From: Lepagella muris
GTDB lineage: Bacteria; Bacteroidota; Bacteroidia; Bacteroidales; Muribaculaceae
Assembly (NCBI RefSeq): GCF_004793975.1
Contig: NZ_SRYB01000003.1
Location: 124,001 to 188,000, forward strand
DNA: 64,000 nucleotides
Reading direction: 5' to 3'
Positions 26,783 through 37,200 of the stretch are shown here, piece after piece. The notes beneath the pieces were generated by a model. The model ran no database searches and was not told the DNA's origin. It was given only the letters and a program-made list of their open reading frames with translations. Numbering within the stretch: the stretch's first letter is position 1; each line of letters starts with the position of its first letter. The translations under genes were made by a program, and so were the position numbers.

Positions 26783-27750
26783 AAAAGATATTTCTCTTTC
26801 TTTTACTTTCTATACTGACGGCATGTGAAGAGACATTCACGCCCGGTATGCCGCATGCGGCTGTGCTTTGTGTAAATTCCCTTGTCACTGCCGGAGAGCC
26901 GATAGAAGTTTCAGTATCCAAATCGCGTCTCTATACAGATACATCCGATGATTCAGGAGTAAAGGACGCTACGGTCAATATCTATGCAAATGGACAGCTA
27001 CAGCTCGCCTCCTATATTCCCAAAGAAGGGGATGAGATAAGAATTGTAGCCCAAAGCAAATCTATAGGGTCAGTCCATGCAGAGGTCACTGTGCCCAATG
27101 AAGTGCCTATCGAGAAGGTAAAATGGGAAGCTTCTGATGTCAGCAGCTGGAGTAATGAACATGGATATAACGACATTAGGTTCCGTCTGAGAGTAAAACT
27201 TACTATTGCCGATCCGGTAGGAGAGAACTACTATAAGTTCTCGTCAAGGATAGAAATGTCGGATTTGGAACAAGATGATGAATTGGATTCCGGTCAGTCA
27301 TTAAGCATTGGAGTAAGTGACCTGCAATATGATATGGAACCGATATTCAGTGAGCATATAGGAATATTCGAATCCATAATGGGTGGGGATGCCTATGGTT
27401 TTACATTCTTCACCGACCGTCAGTTTTCAGAAAAGGCATATACGCTCAATCTCCAGTTCAACAACTGCTGGTTCAGAGGTAGCCTTGATGATTTGCTGGA
27501 TTGCGACTTTATCCTTGTGATTCATTCCATCTCTCCCTCTTACTATAACTGGGTGAACTATGTGTGGCAGCGCGACAACGGCACTCTGACCGAATTTAGC
27601 GACTATGGCTTTGGGGAGCCTATCTGGGGTTACAGCAACTGCACATCTGGAGCTGGAGTTGTCGCGGCGCAGTCAAAAAATGAGTATCATATAGACTTAA
27701 CAGATTTCATAAAAGAAACAATAATAACCCACAATGACGATAACCAATGA
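26770..27750 (+). CDS. DUF4249 family lipoprotein
   Basis: 326 residues with a lipoprotein signal (lipobox ILTAC, Cys near residue 18). The mature protein opens with the DUF4249 pattern (PHAAVLCVNSLVTAGEPIEV, VSKSRLYTD, VKDATVNIYANGQ). DUF4249 proteins are regularly encoded directly after STN-type TonB receptors and are thought to be surface or periplasmic partners. Here the gene overlaps the receptor 3' end by 13 bases and the next gene by 4 bases. Confidence 0.85.
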   Translation: MAFLKKIFLFLLLSILTACEETFTPGMPHAAVLCVNSLVTAGEPIEVSVSKSRLYTDTSDDSGVKDATVNIYANGQLQLASYIPKEGDEIRIVAQSKSIGSVHAEVTVPNEVPIEKVKWEASDVSSWSNEHGYNDIRFRLRVKLTIADPVGENYYKFSSRIEMSDLEQDDELDSGQSLSIGVSDLQYDMEPIFSEHIGIFESIMGGDAYGFTFFTDRQFSEKAYTLNLQFNNCWFRGSLDDLLDCDFILVIHSISPSYYNWVNYVWQRDNGTLTEFSDYGFGEPIWGYSNCTSGAGVVAAQSKNEYHIDLTDFIKETIITHNDDNQ

Positions 27751-28442
27751 TTACAAGAATTAAATTTTTGATGGTGGCTATTATCTCCATCCTGTCGCTT
27801 GCATCTATCAGATTCAAATCATCGCAGATGGTAATGGCGGAGAGTATATTTGACTATAAGATATTAGTGCTTATCATAATTATGATGATAAGCACTAACC
27901 CTATTTTTTCTCAATCGATATTGACTGATGATGGTCATAAGCATTGGGAAGGCAGCTTTGTAGCCGGACTCAATAACGATGGCTATCAATTTGATTTTGG
28001 TATTGCATATTTCCAAATGCAATTCATTGGAGTCAAGATGCAGTTGGGAGTTGCCTCGGAAATTGAGGAGTTTGGAGATTGGGGAAAAGATGAGTTGGAA
28101 ACACATCATCACTATGCAGCGAGATTCAAATTCACATCTTCAGTCGTGTTGAGATCACCGCAACTGATACATTGGAAGAGTCAAGATGCAGGATTTTACC
28201 TGTTTGCAGAACCAGGCATAGTCCTTTCTCCAGGAGCAAGTGGAAGCAAACGTGCCGAATACTTCAACTGGGATTTCAAAGGGGGTATAAACATGCAGAT
28301 TGACAGGCTTATTTTCACTATCGGATATGGAATCTCAAACTTTAGTCTCTATTCGGGCTATCCATTAAACCATTTGGGTAATCCTGTTACTGACAAATAT
28401 ATCACCCACTCCGGTTTCATTGGCGGGGCATATAAATTCTAA
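27747..28442 (+). CDS. Outer-membrane-type hypothetical protein
   Basis: 231 residues. The N-terminus is unusual: two hydrophobic stretches (residues about 7-20 and 37-54), the second ending in NPIFSQS, which looks like the true signal peptide. A start near M28-M30 may therefore be used. The mature part has repeated amphipathic strands and ends ITHSGFIGGAYKF with a terminal Phe, as outer-membrane barrels do. A scrap encoding nearly the same terminus lies at 33843-33893. It is coupled to the DUF4249 gene by ATGA. A weak CTAATC/GATTAG stem lies directly after the stop. Confidence 0.7.
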   Translation: MITRIKFLMVAIISILSLASIRFKSSQMVMAESIFDYKILVLIIIMMISTNPIFSQSILTDDGHKHWEGSFVAGLNNDGYQFDFGIAYFQMQFIGVKMQLGVASEIEEFGDWGKDELETHHHYAARFKFTSSVVLRSPQLIHWKSQDAGFYLFAEPGIVLSPGASGSKRAEYFNWDFKGGINMQIDRLIFTIGYGISNFSLYSGYPLNHLGNPVTDKYITHSGFIGGAYKF

Positions 28443-28523
28443 TCTATCAACGATTAGGAAGCCATATATATTTTTTTTGACGATATTCCACGTTGAAAAT
28501 TTGGAAGGATAAAGAATTCTTTT

Positions 28524-28531
28524 TAACTTTG
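28524..28531 (+). promoter_or_regulatory. Promoter -7 box of the GLPGLI operon
   Basis: TAACTTTG matches TAnnTTTG, leaving a leader of about 130 bases before the ATG at 28667. It should drive the four overlapping or adjacent genes up to 33844. Confidence 0.6.
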
Positions 28532-28666
28532 CCAACGGTAAATTTCGTTGATGCAGAAAAGAACTTGAAGACTAACGCGCTCCCTTCTTGAAATGATCAT
28601 CGCCCATTGTTATTTGCCATGACGTGAGGAATTTATTTATAAACTATAATCTCTACCAATAAGCAA

Positions 28667-29521
28667 ATGAAAACAAAACTTATAATATCCATCTGTCTGT
28701 TGACGTCTCCCTTCACCGCATTGGCGAAGAAGAAGGAATATCCTCGTGCTGAAATAAAAGTGGGTTATACTTATAACGAAACTTTTGTGCGTGGCTCTGA
28801 CGGCATAATAAAAAGAGAGATACCGTTTGTGCTTCTCGCAAATAAAGAGCAGTCAAAGTTTTATAGTCCGAAAACAGAGTTCAAGGATTCATTACAGTCA
28901 ACTCCACAGGGACGTGTTGTTGAGAAAGAACTTTTTAACGATGCTATAAAACGATATATGGAGACAAAGGATAGGAGTGCGATGAGTTCGGTGGTGTATC
29001 AAACTTTTCTATATGTTTTCCGTTCAAAACCGGACAATGAAATGACTGTATATGACAAAGCCGGATCACTTGAACAGGGCTATTACACAGAGCCTATTGG
29101 CGAAATACAGTGGGAAATCGGAGATTCCACTAAAAACGTGCTCGGATATGAGTGTACCATAGCGACGGCGGATTACCACGGCAGGCATTGGACAGCATGG
29201 TTCACACCGGAAATACCATTGCAGGAGGGTCCGTGGAAACTCACCGGATTGCCAGGCTTGATTTTGGAAGCGGAAGAGTCAACAGGACAACACAGTTTTG
29301 TAGCAACGGGCTTGGAGGCTTCAAATCAAGAGATATATCCGATCTATCCTTATCGGCAATATGACAAGATGTCGCGAATGGAGATGCTTCGGCAGTATCG
29401 CAATTATTTGGATCACAGCAGCTCCATAAATTCTGCGGCAATAGGTATCAACCTCGGTAAAGATCACATCAAAAACGAGGAGGAGTCAAAAATAGATTTT
29501 CTTGAATCCGATTATCACTAA
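28667..29521 (+). CDS. GLPGLI family protein
   Basis: 284 residues with a signal peptide (cleavage near TALA, residue 20) and a KKKEYPRAEIKV start to the mature chain. Family landmarks: IQWEIGDSTKNVLGYECTIA, HWTAWFTPEIPLQEGPWKLT and GLPGLILEAEE. It is closely related to the third copy at 32954, including the KKKxYPRAEI start, and less so to the middle copy. Its stop shares one base with the next start. Confidence 0.88.
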   Translation: MKTKLIISICLLTSPFTALAKKKEYPRAEIKVGYTYNETFVRGSDGIIKREIPFVLLANKEQSKFYSPKTEFKDSLQSTPQGRVVEKELFNDAIKRYMETKDRSAMSSVVYQTFLYVFRSKPDNEMTVYDKAGSLEQGYYTEPIGEIQWEIGDSTKNVLGYECTIATADYHGRHWTAWFTPEIPLQEGPWKLTGLPGLILEAEESTGQHSFVATGLEASNQEIYPIYPYRQYDKMSRMEMLRQYRNYLDHSSSINSAAIGINLGKDHIKNEEESKIDFLESDYH

Positions 29522-30381
29522 TGAATATGAAACGACTTATTTACACAACGATGGTAATATCAATTGCCTTGACAGCATTTGCCAACGACTATGTGAAAGA
29601 TGCGGAGCCTGCAATACTGGAGGTTCATTATGACAGGACAGAATATCATGATTCCACCGACCATGACAAAGGACATTTCAAGGATCCGGTGATGCTTCGC
29701 ATAGGTAAGGACAAGTCTGTTTTCTGCGGAGTCAAGAGATTATGGCAAGACTCTATAATGAGGTGCGATCCGGCTACTTTCTGGGCAATGGACCGAGCGA
29801 GAATTATGAGTGAAAAAGGAGTTACTAAGCAGTTGCCGTGCGGACATTATTGGTCTTACATTTATAAGAATATCCCGGAAGAGAAAGTTACCGAACGGTG
29901 CTATTTCGATATGGAACAGTGGCAGTATTCCGAGGATTGGGAAAAGCCCGTATGGGAAATAGGCGACAGCACAAAGGTAGTGCTTGGATATGAATGTGTC
30001 AAGGCAACGACTAATTACCGCGGCAGGACGTGGACTGCATGGTTCGCCCCTGAGATTCCTGTTCAGGAAGGCCCGTGGAAACTCTGCGGACTGCCGGGCT
30101 TGATTCTTGAAGCACATGATGCAAACAGTGATTATATATTTGAAGCCACGGGTTTGATGCAGAATCCAAATGCCGAGGTCGGTATCTTCACATACGATGA
30201 TAAGCGTGGTTATTCCACCGTTACTCGTGACAAATTCTTTAATAACTGGTGGAAGTATAAGCACTCGAATTTCGCTGCCAAGATACAGGCGGCTTATGGT
30301 GTGGGACCGGCACAGACAAATGAAAAGCGGAAACCTGTGATGTACGATAAAGAAGAACGAAATTATCCTCACGACCTATGA
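29521..30381 (+). CDS. GLPGLI family protein (second of three)
   Basis: 286 residues with a signal peptide (cleavage near TAFA). Family landmarks: VWEIGDSTKVVLGYECVKA, WTAWFAPEIPVQEGPWKLCG and GLPGLILEAHD. The C-terminus is basic and proline-containing and ends by overlapping the receptor start by 4 bases. Together with its neighbours it forms an operon with three GLPGLI genes around one large receptor. Confidence 0.88.
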   Translation: MNMKRLIYTTMVISIALTAFANDYVKDAEPAILEVHYDRTEYHDSTDHDKGHFKDPVMLRIGKDKSVFCGVKRLWQDSIMRCDPATFWAMDRARIMSEKGVTKQLPCGHYWSYIYKNIPEEKVTERCYFDMEQWQYSEDWEKPVWEIGDSTKVVLGYECVKATTNYRGRTWTAWFAPEIPVQEGPWKLCGLPGLILEAHDANSDYIFEATGLMQNPNAEVGIFTYDDKRGYSTVTRDKFFNNWWKYKHSNFAAKIQAAYGVGPAQTNEKRKPVMYDKEERNYPHDL

Positions 30382-32957
30382 AAAAATTCACGCTGATATT
30401 GATACTCATTTTCGTTATGCTGAATTGTGCGGCGCAGGTCAATGTGACGGGAAGAGTAGTGGAGGAAGCCACAAATGAACCGCTGACCGGAGCATCCGTT
30501 ATTCTCCGTAATGCCGAAGGGAAGATCAAGAAATATGGTACTACCAAGGCAAATGGCGAGTTTGAAATATCCACACCGACCATCAAGGGTTTCACTCTTG
30601 ATGTGTCGATGATGGGTTTCGCAAAACAGACGGTGAAACTCGATAGTGTGCAGCTACCGATGACAATAGTCATGGAACATTCCTCCACCATGCTGAAGGA
30701 GGTGGCGGTGAAAGCCGACCGTATACGGGAGCAAGGGGATACGATTACTTACAATGTCGGGAGCTTCGCACAGGCGCAGGATCGGAGCATCGGCGATGTC
30801 CTGAAACGTATGCCCGGCATCGACGTCAGCAAGAGCGGGAAGATACAGTATCAGGGGGAGGATATCAACAAGTTCTATATCGAGGGCTCCGATCTGCTTG
30901 GCGGAAAGTACGGCATCGCCACCAACGGAATAAATCATGATGATGTGGGTGCGGTGGAGGTGATGGAGAACCATCAGCCGATGCAGGTGCTTTCGGGAAT
31001 CAGTTTCTCCGACAAGGCGGCGATCAACCTCAAGCTGAAGAACAAGGCAAAGGCGACGTGGAGCGTCCACGGCGATGCCGGAGCCGGCTACGCATGGCAG
31101 CCGGAGGGTGCAGTATGGGACGGCGAACTCTTCGCGATGGCGGTGATGGCGGGTTTTCAGAACATAACCACGTTAAAGACTAACAATATCGGCGAGGACC
31201 TGTCGTCAAACTCTACCGATTTCTTTGCCTCGCGCAGGGAGACGGGATTGAGCCGCTATGTGGGCGTGTCGCTCCCCGGTGTGCCATCTTTGAGTAGCAA
31301 ACGCACACTCTTTAACCGCTCCGTATTGGTGTCGACCAATAACCTTTGGAAACTGAAAAACGGTGAGTTTAAGGCACAGATAGACTATTCCTTCAATCGC
31401 ATGACTGCACAGGCGGCAAACGTCACTACCTATTTTCTTGAAAGCGGGGATCGCGTAGTGACGGAGAACCGCGACGGGCGCGACCGCTCGCACGCTGTTT
31501 CCGGCAAGTTCATCTATGAGGTGAATAAGAGGACGAACTTCATCAATAATACCCTCACCACCAATATCGACTGGGATGATGTGCGCCTCGGGGTTGCAGG
31601 CTCGTTGCCCAACGACCAGTCGGCATCGCTGCCCGATTATTACGTTGCCAACGAATTCAAGATGATAAAACGCTTCAAAGGGAAACATCTGGTTACATTC
31701 AAGGCTGACAACGAATGGGAGTCGCTGCCGCAGACTCTCAACGTGTCTATGACCGGAAACCGGTTGCGCCAGCATATAGCGGACCATGCCTTCTATACCA
31801 ACGAGAGCGCAGCATACGCGTTCTCGGTCAAGGGGATAACGGTCAGTCTTGAGGGGGGAGTGAAGGGCTATCTACGCTCACTAAACACCGAACTCCCCGA
31901 CATGCCGGAGGAGATACCGGGGATGACTGAAAACGTAATGAATACAAATTATCTCACCGTATATGCCACACCTAAATTCGAGTATTGGGTGAAGCGCGTG
32001 AATTTCTCCCTGGATGCTCCTGTTAGTTTTGCACACTATGCGTTCGACAAGGCTCTCGCCAACCGCTCGGAAGTATATTTTTCGCCATCGCTCTATATGA
32101 ACTGGAAGCCGAACAACCGCTTTTCATTCTCCTTGCGTGGCGGCACCGGTCGTTCGCCGATGAATCTCAACCTTATCCAGCCGGGATATATCATGACCAA
32201 CTACCGCTCGTTCCGGCAAGGGGTTGACAATTTCTATAACTCGTCATCGCAGAGAATATCGGCAAACTTATCCTATAAGCATACCCGTAATGGTGTGTTT
32301 GCCAATGCAATGGTATTGCAGTCATGGTCGCATCTGCCATATACGATGGCTCAGCAGCTATACGGTGACTACGTGGTATATTCCTACACCGATGCCAAGA
32401 ATGACGGCAGGATGCTCATGGCAAACGGCAGTATCGGAAAGACTCTCGACTTTATGCGTGGCAGCATGAACGTCAACGGTTCCTTCAGCCGCAATGAGTC
32501 GCATCTCATATCCGAGAACCGCACCATCAACAATGTAGGCACATCGTGGTCGGTCGGAGGTAAAATCAACGGTATGCCCGTGCGTTGGTTCTCATTTGAC
32601 TATGCTATAGACTTCTCATCAAGCCGCATGGCGATGAACGGCTTGAAGAACTCCTGGCTTGGAAGCATGGAGAATTCACTTCTCATAAACATCCTGCCGC
32701 ACAGCAAATGGGAGTGGCGCATAAGCGGTGAGCATTACCGTAACGAACTGACAGCCGGAACATACAAAAATGTGCTCATGCTCGACACGAAGATTGTGTT
32801 CAAGATGTCAAAGCGCATCGAACTGTCGGCGATGCTCAACAATATCCTCAACGAAAGGACATACAACTACACCACATACAACCAGCTCACCTCTTTTGAG
32901 TCACAACGTTGGCTGCGTGGTCGCGAGCTGCTCATCTCAATATCCCTTAGAAAATGA
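30378..32957 (+). CDS. TonB-dependent receptor-like protein with carboxypeptidase-regulatory-like domain
   Basis: 859 residues: signal peptide (cleavage near CAAQ), carboxypeptidase-like sandwich (about 22-100: VNVTGRVVEEATNEPLTGAS), spacer with LKEVAVKADRIREQGDTITY, plug-like domain (IGDVLKRMPGIDVSKSGKI, DINKFYIEGSDL) and a long barrel. It is a paralogue of the protein at 6242, and both have GLPGLI partners, so receptor plus GLPGLI is a repeated module here. Codon usage appears more GC-rich than in its neighbours, especially between 30700 and 31500. It overlaps genes on both sides by 4 bases. Confidence 0.87.
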   Translation: MKKFTLILILIFVMLNCAAQVNVTGRVVEEATNEPLTGASVILRNAEGKIKKYGTTKANGEFEISTPTIKGFTLDVSMMGFAKQTVKLDSVQLPMTIVMEHSSTMLKEVAVKADRIREQGDTITYNVGSFAQAQDRSIGDVLKRMPGIDVSKSGKIQYQGEDINKFYIEGSDLLGGKYGIATNGINHDDVGAVEVMENHQPMQVLSGISFSDKAAINLKLKNKAKATWSVHGDAGAGYAWQPEGAVWDGELFAMAVMAGFQNITTLKTNNIGEDLSSNSTDFFASRRETGLSRYVGVSLPGVPSLSSKRTLFNRSVLVSTNNLWKLKNGEFKAQIDYSFNRMTAQAANVTTYFLESGDRVVTENRDGRDRSHAVSGKFIYEVNKRTNFINNTLTTNIDWDDVRLGVAGSLPNDQSASLPDYYVANEFKMIKRFKGKHLVTFKADNEWESLPQTLNVSMTGNRLRQHIADHAFYTNESAAYAFSVKGITVSLEGGVKGYLRSLNTELPDMPEEIPGMTENVMNTNYLTVYATPKFEYWVKRVNFSLDAPVSFAHYAFDKALANRSEVYFSPSLYMNWKPNNRFSFSLRGGTGRSPMNLNLIQPGYIMTNYRSFRQGVDNFYNSSSQRISANLSYKHTRNGVFANAMVLQSWSHLPYTMAQQLYGDYVVYSYTDAKNDGRMLMANGSIGKTLDFMRGSMNVNGSFSRNESHLISENRTINNVGTSWSVGGKINGMPVRWFSFDYAIDFSSSRMAMNGLKNSWLGSMENSLLINILPHSKWEWRISGEHYRNELTAGTYKNVLMLDTKIVFKMSKRIELSAMLNNILNERTYNYTTYNQLTSFESQRWLRGRELLISISLRK

Positions 32958-33844
32958 AAAGCAACATACAGATGAAAACTGGACTTATAGTATCCATATT
33001 TCTACTTGCCACTCTCTTTCCTGCATCGGCTAAGAAGAAGGATTATCCACGTGCTGAGATACGTGTGACTTATACATATCCGCACAAGCGGTTGAAAATC
33101 GATGCCAAAGCCTATGATGATAAATATCAGATGGTGCTTCTTGCCAACAACGATTATTCAAAATTTTTCAGTCCGTGCACCGAATATATAGACTCGCTTA
33201 AATCCACCCCGTCTGGGGAACGGATTTACAACAAACTTATGGATGAGGGAGTTAAAAAGGCAATTGCGACCGGAGACCATAATGCTTATCCGACAAGTAA
33301 CGGGAGTTTATATGTGATTAAATCTTCCGCTACATCCGATGTCACAGTCTATGACGTGGCAGGGATGCTTGAATATGGATATTATTCCGCACCGTTTGCT
33401 GAAATGGAATGGGAAATTGGCTATTCCACCAAGACAATCCTAAACTACGAATGTGTCATGGCTGAAACCGATTATCATGGAAGGCATTGGACAGTGTGGT
33501 TTACTCCGGATATTCCAATCCAGGATGGACCGTGGAAACTTTGCGGACTTCCCGGGTTAATTCTTGAAGCAAGCGAAAACAGTGGACAACACCAATTCAT
33601 TGCCGAGGGTATTGAAATCTGTGATCAACCGATTCCTCCGGTTTATAGTCGGAAAAAATATGACAAGATGAAGCGTAAGGATATGTTGCGAGGTATGCGT
33701 AATTATCTCACAAACGGCACTCCTATGGTTAACGCTTTAATAAGCAACACTCCAAGCGGTGAAAAAATAGAGATAAAACAAGACTATACGGATGACGACA
33801 AAGACTATGAAGTGGATTTTTTAGAAACCGATTATCATGAATGA
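32954..33844 (+). CDS. GLPGLI family protein (third of three)
   Basis: 296 residues from the ATG at 32954, which overlaps the receptor stop (ATGA); an in-frame ATG at 32972 gives a more typical signal peptide (MKTGLIVSIFLLATLFPASA). Landmarks: MEWEIGYSTKTILNYECVMA, HWTVWFTPDIPIQDGPWKLC and GLPGLILEASE. It is most similar to the first copy at 28667, so the set probably arose by duplication. The end of the reading frame abuts a fragment of another gene (33843-33893). Confidence 0.87.
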   Translation: MKSNIQMKTGLIVSIFLLATLFPASAKKKDYPRAEIRVTYTYPHKRLKIDAKAYDDKYQMVLLANNDYSKFFSPCTEYIDSLKSTPSGERIYNKLMDEGVKKAIATGDHNAYPTSNGSLYVIKSSATSDVTVYDVAGMLEYGYYSAPFAEMEWEIGYSTKTILNYECVMAETDYHGRHWTVWFTPDIPIQDGPWKLCGLPGLILEASENSGQHQFIAEGIEICDQPIPPVYSRKKYDKMKRKDMLRGMRNYLTNGTPMVNALISNTPSGEKIEIKQDYTDDDKDYEVDFLETDYHE

Positions 33845-33893
33845 AAAATACATTACGCACTCCGGTTTCATAGGAGCTGCATATAAATTCTAA
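33843..33893 (+). pseudogene. 3' scrap of a paralogue of the 27747 outer-membrane gene
   Basis: The frame from 33843 reads EKYITHSGFIGAAYKF and stop, almost identical to DKYITHSGFIGGAYKF, the end of the protein at 27747-28442. Only the last 16 codons survive, directly after the third GLPGLI gene. This is a scar of a past duplication or recombination between the two gene sets. Confidence 0.7.
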
Positions 33894-33927
33894 TCAGTCA
33901 ATAAATCCGTTATTGTGCGAAATATTT

Positions 33928-33957
33928 AAGATCGGCTACTTCAAAGTGGTCGGTCTT
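33928..33957 (+). terminator. Terminator of the GLPGLI operon
   Basis: AAGATCGGCTACTT pairs with AAGTGGTCGGTCTT (three G-T wobbles) and is followed by a T-rich stretch (TCTTTATT). It lies 84 bases after the stop of the last GLPGLI gene. Confidence 0.65.
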
Positions 33958-34195
33958 TCTTTATTCATAATATCTGACACAATCCATTCTGATAAGGAAA
34001 TTCTTGAATAGTAGTGATGTCTACGTAAATATTGTATTTTATTGATTGTTCTCTTATGATTGAAATAAAATCCCGATTAATCAAGATAAATTTGATGTTG
34101 CATAATTTATTGATGTATAATAATTTATATATAAATAGAATATCGTGGATGAAATTATTTCAATAAATTATTTTCAAAATTAGAGGAAATATATA

Positions 34196-34203
34196 TAACT
34201 TTG
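34196..34203 (+). promoter_or_regulatory. Promoter -7 box of the DdmDE-like operon
   Basis: TAACTTTG matches TAnnTTTG, with a T-rich -33 region about 20 bases upstream. It leaves a leader of about 85 bases before the helicase start at 34295. Confidence 0.6.
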
Positions 34204-34294
34204 TAGTATGAATATTAATTGGAGCGTTCTATAGAAATAACGAAATCCAATTGATTAGTCATAGTGAAGTTGTCTAAATTTATAAGAAATAAAT

Positions 34295-37200
34295 ATGGAA
34301 AACTCAATAGGAAACAGAAGCCATAAGGAATTACTTGGTGAACACGTTGAGAATATATTCAAAACGTATATTGCATCAGGTGTGCATATTTGCGATATTG
34401 CAACCGGTGGTGGGAAATCCTACACGATAGGAAAACTCACTTGTGAGTACTATCCGGATTATTTTGACCGTATTGTCATTCTTTGTGTCCAAAATAAACT
34501 TGTGGAGGGCATGAACCGAGAAATTGACCGATTTATAAATTCGGTTAATAGTCTTATTAAGCCGACGGATAAACTTGTCATTGAGAATAATCCCGAAGTG
34601 ATAGCTAAAGCTGTAAGGAGTGGAAGTTTCAAAGAGTTGCTTGATCAGATGTCATGTAGAATAAGAGAATTGAAGAAAGGCAACTATAATGTCAATCAAC
34701 TCAAGTATAATTACAATTTAGTTAAAAAGATTTTTAATGGACTTTCCGGACTTTTGACTACAATTGAGCCAAATGGTAGGAATGAATATCTTCAAGGACA
34801 GATAAATGAGAGTGAATCGAATTTGCGTAGAGCTGTCAGAACGTTTTTCGATACCTATAAGAAATATCTGGAGAATACTCGATCTGGTAGAAAAGTGTCG
34901 GTGGAAGTTATATTAAAAAAATTCCCTGCCCTGAAGGATGTGTTTCCACAGGTGGATTACAAGAGTAAGAGGGTGCTTGTCATGACTGTGCACAAAGCAA
35001 TGTATGGAATTGATCCGATTTTGACGGAAAAGGTTCAGTTGGCAAATTTTGTTGAAAAGAAAAAGACATTGATTTTATTTGATGAATCTGATCAGGCTGC
35101 CGTATGTATGCGGAATGCTATTATTGATCAAGCTATCCAAAGTACCGGTGATTACAAACGGTTTGCAAAAGGCTATAATGGTTATCTGCAATATAAGAAT
35201 CTTATCGATATTCCTGAGCATATTTCTAATGAATATTATGGCGCATTGTTGGAGAAATGTATTGATAGAGCGCAGGTAATCACGCAGACAAATTGGAAAC
35301 AAATTTTTAAAGATATAAAGCCTTATAAGAATATATTCCTTGAAGATGTTTCAAGCCTTGATAATTATAGAAGAGGTGTGTTTTTCTCCGGACCGATCTT
35401 TAGACTGAATGTTTCACAAAAAGGAGATAAAGGTGATAAGATACGTTCATTCATTTGCTATAAGAGAGGAGACAGGCATTTCCGTCTTGTGCATACTGAT
35501 GATGATGAAAAGCTAAAATCAAAATATGTAGTTGTTGTGACAATGGATAGATTCCTTTCGTTGGTATCGGGAAATACTACAGCAATAAAATCTCAGTTTC
35601 GCAATGTGATAACAAAGGCATTAGGAAACAGCCGTAAAACTTTTGAAGAAGAGATAAAGGCTGTGGCAAATAATACGGCTACGCAAAATCAGTATCTCAG
35701 TTATCCTACCCTTGAACGGGAGATACATACACTGTTCTCCAGATTTGAAACTACGTCTGAGTACCAATTCGAACAGCAGATGTATGAGTTCATGACGAAT
35801 AGAAAAAATATTAGCATAAAGGGTAGTAAGGGTGATATCAAACTGCCTGACTTCTCGGTATATTCACAAGGTGTTCAATTTTTTCAGGAAGAGGTTGACG
35901 AACGTGATAATCTGCATAGGGTCAGACTTTCATGCAGAGAGATAACCACAACTCCAGAGAAAATCATTGTCAATCTTGCAAATTCATCGGGGGCGTCAGT
36001 TGTGTTATGTTCTGCGACTGCATCAGGAAGATCGGTTGTAAGCAACTATGATATAAAGTATTTGAAACAGATACTTGGAAACAAGGTGCATAATTTGTTG
36101 ATTGATGAAAAACATACTTTCGACAAATTGGTGTCACAGACCTATCCTTCCGGACATAAAGTGGAAATTGTTCCTTTGGAAAAATTTCAATATCCAAAAA
36201 ATGATCCCAATAGATATGAGATTCCTGAGAAATATAAGAAAATGTTTTCAAAAGAGGCACAGGAAGAGGGTCTGATTGAGAAATGGTTCCGCATCACCAT
36301 TCGGGATCTTAGTAGGAATTTACAGCCGGATCAGTCTGCAAAAGATGTATCCTTTCAGATTTATCGTCTGTTTCAGTTTATAGAGGCATATCATTGGTTT
36401 TATACTCATGACGATATACATAGTATGCTTTATTTTCAGAACAGGACAGGAGATAAAGACCGCAATCAGATTAACGTTATATGCTGTATGATAGATGGTT
36501 CATACAAGGATTATCCCGAATTGGATATTGAGATTCCATCGGATTGGGAAAACAAGCATATCCGTATCTCAAAGGATTGGGAAGAGGTCGAGACATCTAT
36601 CCTGAAAGAATTGGGTGAAGACAATGAGGCAAAGATAATGCTTGTTTCAGCTTATGGAAGTTTCAAGGCAGGTGCCAATTTGCAATATAGCATCCCCTAC
36701 GGATTGGATTATATTGCCGGAGATAATTGGGATTCGTCAGATGAAAAACTTAAAAAGGATTGGGATGCGGTTTATCTGCAAGCCCCTGCCGGATATATGA
36801 TGATAAACGAGGATGGCAATGAACAGACTTATGAAAGAAGTCTGTATAATGCTATGCTGGTATTAATGATGTTGTACGAACGTGGTTGCCTTTCAAAAGA
36901 GGATGTCGCAAGTTGGATGGGAAACGCTTTGTCAAATAAATTTTATTTTGGCGAAAAGAATAATCCTGGAATAACCAGGGATAAGTCCGCTTGGGTGCAG
37001 ACTGTTGTAGAACAAGCGATAGGGCGGTTGTGCAGGACGAGAAATAAGCCACATACTACATATATATTGTATGATAGGTCAATGACTCCATTCTTTGACA
37101 AGTCAGTTTTAGACAAATCCCTTACAAAGGAATTTAAGGAGCTGGTGCAATATGTGCTGACTCATTCTTATGAGAGGGAAAAATCAGATAATCCGGATGA

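Larger units (their letters stand above)
33894..34294. other. Intergenic region between the GLPGLI operon and the helicase operon
   Basis: A 401-base, AT-rich gap. It holds the terminator at 33928-33957, a long stretch without recognisable coding content, and the promoter at 34196-34203. An 8-codon frame at 34208 (MNINWSVL) has nothing to recommend it beyond its position in the leader. Confidence 0.6.
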
